DNA of 18,198 nt from Candidatus Tayloriibacteriota bacterium (GTDB taxonomy: Bacteria > Patescibacteriota > Minisyncoccia > Phycocordibacterales > PALSA-1337), in contig JAPLZI010000047.1 in assembly GCA_026395095.1 (NCBI GenBank), positions 1-18,198 on the forward strand, read 5' to 3'. Below the pieces are notes generated by a model that was not told the DNA's origin, ran no database searches, and worked only from the letters and a program-made list of their open reading frames with translations. This document shows, in pieces, positions 5,485 to 11,642 of this stretch. Positions within the stretch are counted from its first letter, which is position 1. Every line of letters begins with the position of its first letter. The position numbers and the translations under genes were made by a program.

Positions 5485-6816
5485 CTATTTTTTCCAAAAA
5501 TCCTTCTCCATCTTCTTCATGTATTCCGGCAATTTTTCAATTGGGACGGTCTCCTGCGAATAGGTTTCGATATGGCGGACGATGGCAGTCTTATCCATGG
5601 CCTCTTTTTTGCCGATGACGATCACATAAGGTGTATGGTATTTTTCAACCGTTGAAACCTGTGCGCCGAGGCGATCTTTCGACAGAGATAGATAGAGGGG
5701 AATTCTAGCCTGGCGAAGTTTCTCAATAACATCGAGAGAAAGAAGCTTAGATTCGATGCCAAGCTGAACGAACGAGGCAACCGGACGCTTCATCCTGTGA
5801 ACCGTGTCGCGAAGGCCGTGTCCATTTCCCTTGATGGTGAGTGAAAGACCAACTCCCTGGATATCTCTCTTCATACCGAGTCGTTTCGCTAAGCCGTTGT
5901 AACGAACACCGATTCCTAGAACATGATGGCCTGATTTATTAGAATTTTCGCCTGCATTCACGATGGTAAAGACTGTTTCAGTGCAATAAGAACGGTTGCC
6001 AATGAGGGAATTATTGATCGTATACGGCACTCCGAGCGTTTCTAAATATTCGAGAATTTCTTCCAGATACCGGCGGCTTTCTTCTGAAAGAAAATCCATG
6101 GATCGTGGCGCGTGCAGATTCAGAGTTCTCGCCGCATCGATGTGTGAGGTAAGAAGCAGGAATGGATTTTGTTTGAAAAGCTGCCGACATTCCGCAGTCA
6201 TATCGTTTATGTTCTTTCTATAGAAAACAGTGAGTTCACGACTCCATCTGGCCATAGATTCACGGTCGCCGACACTATTTATATCAATGCGGGTATCCTT
6301 GTAACCCTCTTCTCCAAGCATTGCTCGGCCGGCTTGAATAAGTGTAGCTTCAGCGATAGGTCCAGAAGTTCCGAGGATTTCCAAGTCGGCATAACGATGA
6401 CAGCCAGATTTTCTCGTAGCTCCACGACACGGATCCTTCATGTAGATCATTATGGGTTGAGGTTTTGAAGCTAGATCTTCAGATTCATATTTTCGGATGA
6501 GGGCGATCTTTTCTTCCACGCGCAAGGGTAGTTTGCCATGGCCGATAGTCTCGTCATCTACGAAATCGTGATCGACAATGCCCTTTGCGGCGTCAATGTC
6601 AGCCTTTTCTATAGCTGGGCTTTTTATCGGGGAAAAACCATAATAAACGGCGGTTTCGCCTATCTTGTCGAGATGTTCAACTGCAAAAAATTTAGTCTGG
6701 GCAGGACGCTTCTTTTCTGTATGATAAATATGAGGTTTTTCAGGGACCTTCTCGATCTTATTATTCCTACCGTTCTTGTTATGTGACGTTTGTTTATTGT
6801 GTTGAGCTTGCTTCAT
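5485..6816 (-). CDS. Histidyl-tRNA synthetase-like protein with degenerate catalytic motifs
   Basis: A 443-residue protein. Residues 1-40 form an Asn/Lys/His/Gln-rich, probably disordered extension. Residues about 42-340 resemble the HisRS class II core, clearest at DLEILGTSGPIAEATLI (144-160) and TRIDINSVGD (175-184). Residues about 345-440 match the HisRS C-terminal anticodon-binding domain (IPLYLSLSKDRLGAQ, YVIVIGKKE, QETVPIEKL). The catalytic motifs are eroded: motif 2 reads MIYMKDPCRGATRKSG where HisRS has FRxERPQxGRxRQF; the LVRGLDYY histidine/catalytic Arg motif reads LIGNRSYC; AGGRYDGL reads GIGVRYNGL; and motif 3 GLER reads GLSL. It is therefore probably not an aminoacylating enzyme. 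Unlike HisZ it keeps the anticodon-binding domain. A GGGAG ribosome site supports the start, which overlaps the lepB 3' end by 23 nt. Function unknown. Confidence 0.8.
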   Translation of the reverse strand: MKQAQHNKQTSHNKNGRNNKIEKVPEKPHIYHTEKKRPAQTKFFAVEHLDKIGETAVYYGFSPIKSPAIEKADIDAAKGIVDHDFVDDETIGHGKLPLRVEEKIALIRKYESEDLASKPQPIMIYMKDPCRGATRKSGCHRYADLEILGTSGPIAEATLIQAGRAMLGEEGYKDTRIDINSVGDRESMARWSRELTVFYRKNINDMTAECRQLFKQNPFLLLTSHIDAARTLNLHAPRSMDFLSEESRRYLEEILEYLETLGVPYTINNSLIGNRSYCTETVFTIVNAGENSNKSGHHVLGIGVRYNGLAKRLGMKRDIQGVGLSLTIKGNGHGLRDTVHRMKRPVASFVQLGIESKLLSLDVIEKLRQARIPLYLSLSKDRLGAQVSTVEKYHTPYVIVIGKKEAMDKTAIVRHIETYSQETVPIEKLPEYMKKMEKDFWKK

Positions 6817-7384
6817 GGTATTCTCCCGGCTTTAATGAATTTGTTGTTAATGGCCACAAACGTACTATCGGTTTTCCGATGATAAAATGATTATCAAGCG
6901 GCCCCCAAACCCTTGAGTCGGAACTTTCAGCTCGATTGTCTCCCATGACTACATATTGGTCTTTGCCGAGTGGCTCCTTTGTTTCTGGGAGAATGATGGT
7001 TTCGTGAGAAATATGATAATTTTTGACGTAAGGCTCATCTATCGTGAATGTTTTTCCGGCCGCGACTTGCTCAATCGACACCTTGCCTTCGCTCATGCGG
7101 ACCCTTTCACCCGGAAGGCCGATGATGCGCTTGATATAGTACACGCTCGGATTGTTGGGATATTCAAAGACGATGACGTCGCCGCGCTTCGGTGATTCGA
7201 AACGGTAAGTCAAGCGGTCAACGATGAGGAACTGCCCAGTAGAAAACGTCGGATCCATAGAAGCGCCGTTTACGATGAATGGTTCTGCGATGAACAATCT
7301 AACCGGAATGGCGATTATAAAGGCGATAACGATGACTCGTACCCATTCCATGATTCCTTGCCAAAAGCTTTTTTCAGTGTTCAT
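6794..7384 (-). CDS. lepB: Signal peptidase I
   Basis: A 196-residue type I signal peptidase. One N-terminal membrane helix (about 13-33) is followed by the catalytic Ser in NGASMDPT (Ser42), the general-base Lys in YYIKRIIGLPGE (Lys85), and the conserved GDNR..SSDSR box (148-157). The enzyme cleaves signal peptides on the outer face of the membrane. Its size matches Gram-positive-like and CPR versions. Likely clients in this window include the pilin at 17768 (ANA-V site). It is the first gene of the minus-strand cluster and diverges from pth with 57 nt between the start codons; its 3' end overlaps the HisRS-like gene by 23 nt. Confidence 0.96.
   Translation of the reverse strand: MNTEKSFWQGIMEWVRVIVIAFIIAIPVRLFIAEPFIVNGASMDPTFSTGQFLIVDRLTYRFESPKRGDVIVFEYPNNPSVYYIKRIIGLPGERVRMSEGKVSIEQVAAGKTFTIDEPYVKNYHISHETIILPETKEPLGKDQYVVMGDNRAESSDSRVWGPLDNHFIIGKPIVRLWPLTTNSLKPGEYHEASSTQ
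6823..6827 (-). promoter_or_regulatory. Ribosome binding site of the HisRS-like gene
   Basis: GGGAG on the minus strand, 6 nt before the ATG at 6814-6816 and inside the lepB reading frame. It is one of few clear Shine-Dalgarno sequences in the window and decides this start. Confidence 0.65.
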
Positions 7385-7393
7385 GGTATGGGC

Positions 7394-7422
7394 ATTGTAT
7401 ATGTGCTTTTTGTTCTGTGCAA
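7394..7422 (-). promoter_or_regulatory. Candidate lepB promoter
   Basis: On the minus strand TTGCAC (7417-7422), 17 nt, TACAAT (7394-7399), with 9 nt to the lepB ATG, so a very short leader. It lies back to back with the pth promoter in the 57-nt divergent spacer. The -35 is weak. Confidence 0.4.
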
Positions 7423-7426
7423 GTTT

Positions 7427-7435
7427 TGCTATACT
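7427..7435 (+). promoter_or_regulatory. pth extended -10, predicting a leaderless mRNA
   Basis: TGCTATACT is a full extended -10 ending 6 nt before the pth ATG at 7442, which places the transcript start at or next to the A of the ATG. No good -35 is seen (T-rich at 7407-7412), as is allowed for extended -10 promoters. Confidence 0.55.
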
Positions 7436-7441
7436 CGTCGC

Positions 7442-8071
7442 ATGTCATATATTATCGTTGGACTAGGAAATCCAGGTGAGGAGTATGTCAATACTCGTCA
7501 TAATACTGGCCGGATGATTCTGGATCATATTCGTCAGGAATTAGATGGCGCTGATTTTGAGTTCGATAAAAAGATAAACGCGCTTGTTTCTGAAGTGAAG
7601 GTTGGCAAGGAAAAAGTCACCCTGGTAGCACCGGAAACATTCATGAATAATTCTGGCAAGTGCGTGGGGCAGCTGGTAAAGACAAAGAAGAATGCGAAAC
7701 TGAAACTCATTACCGCCGATGACCTGTTGGTCATCTATGACGACTTCCAGTTACCGATCGGCCGCATGAAGATTTCATATAACAAGTCGAGCGGGGGCCA
7801 CAACGGACTTGAATCTGTGATAAAAGCGATCAAGACGGAGGCATTTCCACGACTACGCGTTGGAACGGCGCCGGCTACGGCGAAAGGCGATGCAAAGATC
7901 CCGCACGGCGACGATAAGATCCTCAAATTTATTTTGAGTTCGTTCAAACCAGACGAGATGAAGACCATTAAGAAGCTCGGCAAACGCGCCGCCGAAGGCG
8001 TTCAGATTTTCGTCAAAGAGGGGAGGGACAAGGCGACAGGGGTCGTGAATGGAATGCTCAAGGTTCAGTAA
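7442..8071 (+). CDS. pth: Peptidyl-tRNA hydrolase
   Basis: A 209-residue enzyme that releases tRNA from prematurely dropped peptidyl-tRNA. Conserved residues are all present: VGLGNPG (Asn10), the catalytic His in TRHNTG (His20), PETFMNNSG (Asn69), the Asp in VIYDDFQLPIGR (Asp100), and GGHNGL (Asn121). I start at ATG 7442, which begins MSYIIVGLGNPG as usual for the family; the frame extends upstream into the lepB region but that part is not family-like and would start before the promoter. The methyltransferase gene follows after 5 nt, suggesting an operon. Confidence 0.96.
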   Translation: MSYIIVGLGNPGEEYVNTRHNTGRMILDHIRQELDGADFEFDKKINALVSEVKVGKEKVTLVAPETFMNNSGKCVGQLVKTKKNAKLKLITADDLLVIYDDFQLPIGRMKISYNKSSGGHNGLESVIKAIKTEAFPRLRVGTAPATAKGDAKIPHGDDKILKFILSSFKPDEMKTIKKLGKRAAEGVQIFVKEGRDKATGVVNGMLKVQ

Positions 8072-8076
8072 AATTG

Positions 8077-8748
8077 ATGCGAATAAATCAGAAATCAGAG
8101 TTGGCTTTCTATGAGAGGGCTTTCAAACACCATAAAGACAGACGAGAGCGACGATATGGAAGCTGGGAATATACTCCCAGCAAATCAGTCGCAGAAATTG
8201 TCAGGAAGAACAAGCTAAATGTCGGTTCGAAGGACAAAAGGGAATTAGACGCTGGGTGCGGTGATGGAAGGCATATACAATTTTTTAGATCTTTGGGTTT
8301 TTCAGTTGTTGGGGTGGATTTTACTGCTAATTCAATCAAGGTATGTCAGGCGCGTTTTAGTAGAGATAAATCTGTCAGGTTAAAAAGGATAGATCTGACT
8401 CAGAGACGGGCATTAAAAGCCTTGGGTATGTTTGACGTTGCTAATGACTGGAGCGTTCTTGATCATATAAGAGGAAAGTATTTTAAGGCTTATGTGAAAA
8501 ACATATCTGATGCAGTACGCCCCGGTGGTTTTCTAATCCTCTCGGAGTTCGATAGATCTATCCCGGGCCTCTATAAGGGAAGGAATTACAAGATTATTAA
8601 GGGTCATTATTTCAGGGCCTTCAGTGTTGACGAATTGCTGAAGATATTCAAAGATTTTATATTGGTGGACAAAAAAGAACGCGTACTCGAAGACAAAATC
8701 AATAAATACAGATTTAATACAGTTTTACTCAAGAAACCCGAAAAATAG
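8077..8748 (+). CDS. Class I SAM-dependent methyltransferase
   Basis: A 223-residue protein with the Rossmann methyltransferase signature: motif I LDAGCGDGRH at 57-66, an acidic end of strand 2 in VVGVDFTANSI (Asp81), and post-I segments including RPGGFLILSEF. This is the layout of the Methyltransf_11/25 type. A basic N-terminal region (FKHHKDRRERRYGSW) precedes the core and may contact substrate. The substrate cannot be deduced. ATG 8077 is used because the in-frame codon just before it is TTG. It lies 5 nt after pth. The stretch is more AT-rich than pth, which could mean a different history, but this is weak. Confidence 0.82.
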   Translation: MRINQKSELAFYERAFKHHKDRRERRYGSWEYTPSKSVAEIVRKNKLNVGSKDKRELDAGCGDGRHIQFFRSLGFSVVGVDFTANSIKVCQARFSRDKSVRLKRIDLTQRRALKALGMFDVANDWSVLDHIRGKYFKAYVKNISDAVRPGGFLILSEFDRSIPGLYKGRNYKIIKGHYFRAFSVDELLKIFKDFILVDKKERVLEDKINKYRFNTVLLKKPEK

Positions 8749-8798
8749 TTTGGCATGAGCCGGCTGGGCCCGTTCAATTCTGACTTCCTATTATTCTA

Positions 8799-10070
8799 TT
8801 ATTTTCTCTCCCCAGTGTACGACAGCGCCATTTTTTGTTCCTTAGGATCGAATAAGGTTATCTTGAATTCATAGGTCTTACCGAGTTCCAGTGTCTTCTT
8901 GAGCTTTTCCTCTGAACCGAATTCTGAGACATGCACAAGCCCTGCGACACCTTCCTCAATAGAAGCTAATGCGCCATGCTTGTTGAACTTGATGATGACT
9001 CCAGTTACGACTTGATCCTTCTTGTATTTCCTGCCAGCATCGAGCCACGGATTCGGGCGAAGCTGTTTCAATGATAGGGAAATCTTACCGTCTTTGATCT
9101 CTATGATCTTGGCCTTGATAGTTTGACCAACCTTCACGAAGTTTCTCGGATCATCGACGAGGCCCCAATCAATCTCTGATATATGAACGAGACCCTCGAG
9201 ACCCTCTTCAAGTTTCACGAATACTCCAAAATCTACTACACCTGTAACAGAACCCTCGACTTCATCGCCAATTTCATATTTACTGACGATCTTCTCCTTT
9301 TCCTTATGTTCTGAACCCTTTTCAGAGAAGATAAGTTTGCCTTCCTTAGGATCGGCAGTGATGATCGAAACCTGGATGCGTTGACCAACGAGCTTCTTTA
9401 ATTCTTCCAAAATCTTGTCTTTATCACCATCGGAAACACGCGGATAGTGATCGGTTTTCAGTTGCGAGGCTGGTAGGAAACCGATGATGCCCTGCCATTC
9501 GATCAAAAGACCGCCCTTGTTGGCTTCCTTCACTGGAAGATCAAGAATTTTCTTTTCCTTGATGGCGATTTCAGCTTCACTCCAAATAATAGCCTGACGG
9601 GCTTCCTTCAATGACAATTCCAGATAGCCTTCCTTGTGAGAGTTGTCGACTATCTTGGCGGCGACGACATCGCCGATGTTGATCTTCTTTATAACATCTC
9701 GCGCGATAATATATTCACGGCCATAAATGATACCTGTGCCGACTGGGGCCAAGTCTATATACACGGCACTCTTATCGAGTGCGATAACCGGACCCTCTAC
9801 TAGATCTCCGATTTGGGGCGGGTTTTTCATGGCAAGAACAAGGGGAGCCATTGAATTGGCCTTTTGTTCCTCTGTCATCGTATCGATAGGCTTCTTTACG
9901 CCGTTTATTTTTGGACTCTCCTTGCTGTTGCTGTCTTTACCATTACTGTCCTTGATTTTATTTTCCTTTGCAGTCTCTTTTATTTCTCTGGATCGAGCCT
10001 CTGTCGTACCCTCTGCAGGCGTCTCCTTTTTCTCGTCTTTACTGAACACACCTTTTAGTTTGTTGAACAT
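8799..10070 (-). CDS. rpsA: S1-domain RNA-binding protein (ribosomal protein bS1-like)
   Basis: A 423-residue protein: a charged, low-complexity N-terminal tail (1-85, rich in Lys, Glu, Asn, Ser) followed by four S1/OB repeats at about 87-156, 172-250, 268-336 and 351-420. Repeats 3 and 4 are the most typical (VDFGVFVKLEEGLEGLVHIS; GALASIEEGVAGLVHVSE). In E. coli, bS1 has six repeats and helps the 30S subunit bind mRNA; four-repeat forms occur in many other phyla. If many mRNAs here lack leaders and SD sequences, S1 would be of interest, but that link is inference. A weak GGA lies 7 nt before the ATG. It is a single gene, convergent with the methyltransferase and divergent from the MBL-fold gene. 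Confidence 0.88.
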   Translation of the reverse strand: MFNKLKGVFSKDEKKETPAEGTTEARSREIKETAKENKIKDSNGKDSNSKESPKINGVKKPIDTMTEEQKANSMAPLVLAMKNPPQIGDLVEGPVIALDKSAVYIDLAPVGTGIIYGREYIIARDVIKKINIGDVVAAKIVDNSHKEGYLELSLKEARQAIIWSEAEIAIKEKKILDLPVKEANKGGLLIEWQGIIGFLPASQLKTDHYPRVSDGDKDKILEELKKLVGQRIQVSIITADPKEGKLIFSEKGSEHKEKEKIVSKYEIGDEVEGSVTGVVDFGVFVKLEEGLEGLVHISEIDWGLVDDPRNFVKVGQTIKAKIIEIKDGKISLSLKQLRPNPWLDAGRKYKKDQVVTGVIIKFNKHGALASIEEGVAGLVHVSEFGSEEKLKKTLELGKTYEFKITLFDPKEQKMALSYTGERK

Positions 10071-10150
10071 GTTGATTCCGTGCCCCGTTTGTTTTTATAT
10101 TAAGCGAACTCGGGATTACACAGATTGTTAAAAACGGCCCTTGCCGCTGA

Positions 10151-10180
10151 TTGATAAATTATCATAATTCGTGCTAAATT
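10151..10180 (+). promoter_or_regulatory. Promoter of the MBL-fold gene
   Basis: TTGATA (10151-10156), an 18-nt spacer ending in TGC, then TAAATT (10175-10180), with 11 nt to the ATG at 10192. The -35 matches consensus at five of six positions. It predicts a leader of only a few nucleotides. Confidence 0.5.
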
Positions 10181-10191
10181 ACCAGTTACTT

Positions 10192-10824
10192 ATGGTTATC
10201 ACATATCTCGGCGCGGAATTCATAAAGATCCAATTTGGAGACACTATCCTGGCGTTCAACCCTATATCCAAAGATTCTTCATTAAAGACCTCCAAATTCG
10301 GCGCTGATATAGTGCTTTCAACCTTGAATCATCCTGATATGAATGGGGTAGATCAAGTTTCGTTTGGCGACAAGAAGGCTTTTGTCGTAAATGGGCCAGG
10401 CGAATACGAAATCAAAGGTGTTTTTATAAAAGGTCACGCCTCAAGTTCAGAGTACGGCGGCGAAAAGAGGATCAATACTATATATACAGTGGAGCTGGAA
10501 GGTATGAATATCTGTTTCCTCGGCGCAATCAATCAATCTGAATTAACGACGGAGGCCGACGAAGCGATAGACGATGTGGATATTTTATTCGTGCCGATAG
10601 GCGGTGATGGTGTACTCAATGCGGAGAAGGCATATAAACTGGCTGTATCTATCAGTCCAAAGATAATGATCCCGATACATTATGGAGATATGGGTGTAAA
10701 AGATTCGTTAAAAGCATTTCTGAAAGAAGCCGGTGAATCGCCGAAAGCCGAAACAAGGCTCACTCTCAAGAAGAAGGATCTGGAAGGCAAGGAAGCAGAT
10801 GTGGTTTTGCTGGAGAAGGAATAG
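10192..10824 (+). CDS. Metallo-beta-lactamase-fold protein (COG2220/UlaG-like) with incomplete metal site
   Basis: A 210-residue protein of the UlaG-like MBL superfamily: an opening strand MVITYLGAEFIKIQF, a central VLSTLNHPDMNGV (41-53), NGPGEYEIKGVFIKGH (67-82), FVPIGGDGVLN (133-143) and IMIPIHYGDMG (158-168). The canonical metal motif THxHxDH is reduced to TLNHPDM, keeping one His (47) and Asp49 but losing two His; His82 and His163 remain. It may bind one metal, bind none, or have a non-catalytic role. ATG 10192 begins the family-typical first strand; an in-frame GTG at 10171 overlaps the predicted -10, so I reject it. Substrate unknown. Confidence 0.82.
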   Translation: MVITYLGAEFIKIQFGDTILAFNPISKDSSLKTSKFGADIVLSTLNHPDMNGVDQVSFGDKKAFVVNGPGEYEIKGVFIKGHASSSEYGGEKRINTIYTVELEGMNICFLGAINQSELTTEADEAIDDVDILFVPIGGDGVLNAEKAYKLAVSISPKIMIPIHYGDMGVKDSLKAFLKEAGESPKAETRLTLKKKDLEGKEADVVLLEKE

Positions 10825-10871
10825 TATTGAAAGTATTGATAAAGTAATAGCCAGTTGCAGTATGTGTGTTG

Positions 10872-10877
10872 TATAAT
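10872..10877 (+). promoter_or_regulatory. -10 box of the one-TM protein gene
   Basis: A perfect TATAAT ends 9 nt before the ATG at 10887, predicting a leader of about 2-4 nt. No clear -35 at the right distance. Confidence 0.4.
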
Positions 10878-10886
10878 TGAACCAAC

Positions 10887-11213
10887 ATGAGCCTAACTTC
10901 CTACATAGAAAATTTACGAAAAAGGCCGGAACATGTGCGGCGCCGAGTGGCCTTCGGCTGGTCAGCGGGTGCCTCTATTGTTATATTTGTCTTCTGGATA
11001 TCTTCGTTCACTTCCATAGGTATAGGCGGACCTATAGGTGGCTCGATCAATGTTGCCAAAAAATCCGCCGTCGCTACTGCCAGTAAAGTTGTCTCCCCAG
11101 GTGAATCCCTCGTTGCCGGTGTCGGCTCCTTCGCCAATGATGTCTGGAGCATGATCGTCGCTCCGAAGAAAGTCACCTATTCTGTTATAGAAGTTTTGCC
11201 GGGGGAGAAATAA
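10887..11213 (+). CDS. Small one-TM membrane protein, function unknown
   Basis: A 108-residue protein. The N-terminal 20 residues are basic (ENLRKRPEHVRRR), followed by one hydrophobic segment (about 21-41, ending FWISSF), a Gly-rich stretch (IGIGGPIGG, 44-52), and a mildly polar C-terminal half. The charge pattern suggests the N-terminus stays inside and the rest is outside. The RKRPEHVRRR-TM-FWxxSF arrangement looks like a recurrent CPR hypothetical protein, but I know no function. It lies 62 nt after the MBL-fold gene with its own -10 box and is convergent with the YbjQ-family gene. Confidence 0.75.
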   Translation: MSLTSYIENLRKRPEHVRRRVAFGWSAGASIVIFVFWISSFTSIGIGGPIGGSINVAKKSAVATASKVVSPGESLVAGVGSFANDVWSMIVAPKKVTYSVIEVLPGEK

Positions 11214-11228
11214 TTTTCGAGTCCTTCC

Positions 11229-11552
11229 TTATTCGGTCACAACTGCAGTGCCATAACATAATACTTCGGTTACTCCTTGCATGAGCTCGGTGGTGTCATA
11301 TCGCATGCCGATTATTGCGTTTGCGCCCATTTCGGCGGCGTGTTTTGTCATGAGGTCGAACGCTTCTTCGCGAGTCTTTTCGCACAATTGTGTGAATAAG
11401 GTTATGTTTCCGCCTACAAGAGTCTGGAGAGACCCTCCAATCGAGCCAAAGATCGATCTGGAACGGACAATAATTCCTTTTACTATTCCTAGGTTCTTCG
11501 CGATCCTTTTTCCTGGAAGCTCAAAGGCTGTTGATATATTACTATGATTCAT
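11229..11552 (-). CDS. YbjQ/UPF0145 family protein
   Basis: A 107-residue protein, the same length as E. coli YbjQ. Family features: an N-terminal LGIVKGIIVRSRSI segment, a Gly-rich turn SIGGSLQTLVGG, a helical block with AFDLMTKHAAEMGANAIIGMRYD, and a final strand with VLCYGTAVV. Members form pentamers and are sometimes labelled heavy-metal binding, but the biological role is unproven. It is divergent from gyrA, with 90 nt between the start codons; AT-rich -10-like sequences (TATTAT/TATAAA on the minus strand, 11567-11575) precede it. Confidence 0.88.
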   Translation of the reverse strand: MNHSNISTAFELPGKRIAKNLGIVKGIIVRSRSIFGSIGGSLQTLVGGNITLFTQLCEKTREEAFDLMTKHAAEMGANAIIGMRYDTTELMQGVTEVLCYGTAVVTE

Positions 11553-11601
11553 CTTGTTAGTTGTTATTTATAATAGTGATTAAATAATACAATATTTCGA
11601 C

Positions 11602-11630
11602 TTGAAAAGCACAGTCTTTTTTGCTATACT
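11602..11630 (+). promoter_or_regulatory. gyrA promoter
   Basis: TTGAAA (11602-11607), a 17-nt spacer ending in TGC, then TATACT (11625-11630): a near-ideal promoter with an extended -10. The ATG at 11643 is 12 nt on, so the leader should be about 6 nt, with no room for a Shine-Dalgarno. Confidence 0.7.
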
Positions 11631-11642
11631 TAAGTAACAAAA

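Noticed and set aside
7358..7441. Upstream extension of pth to an in-frame ATG at 7358
   Set aside because: The family-conserved N-terminus begins at 7442, the extension overlaps the divergent lepB start, and the extended -10 at 7427-7435 would lie inside it.
10129..10148. CGGC-AAGG-GCCG followed by TTTTT on the minus strand, terminator-like
   Set aside because: The stem is only 4 bp (6 with G-U) and no minus-strand gene ends upstream of it; it lies in the divergent spacer before the S1 gene.
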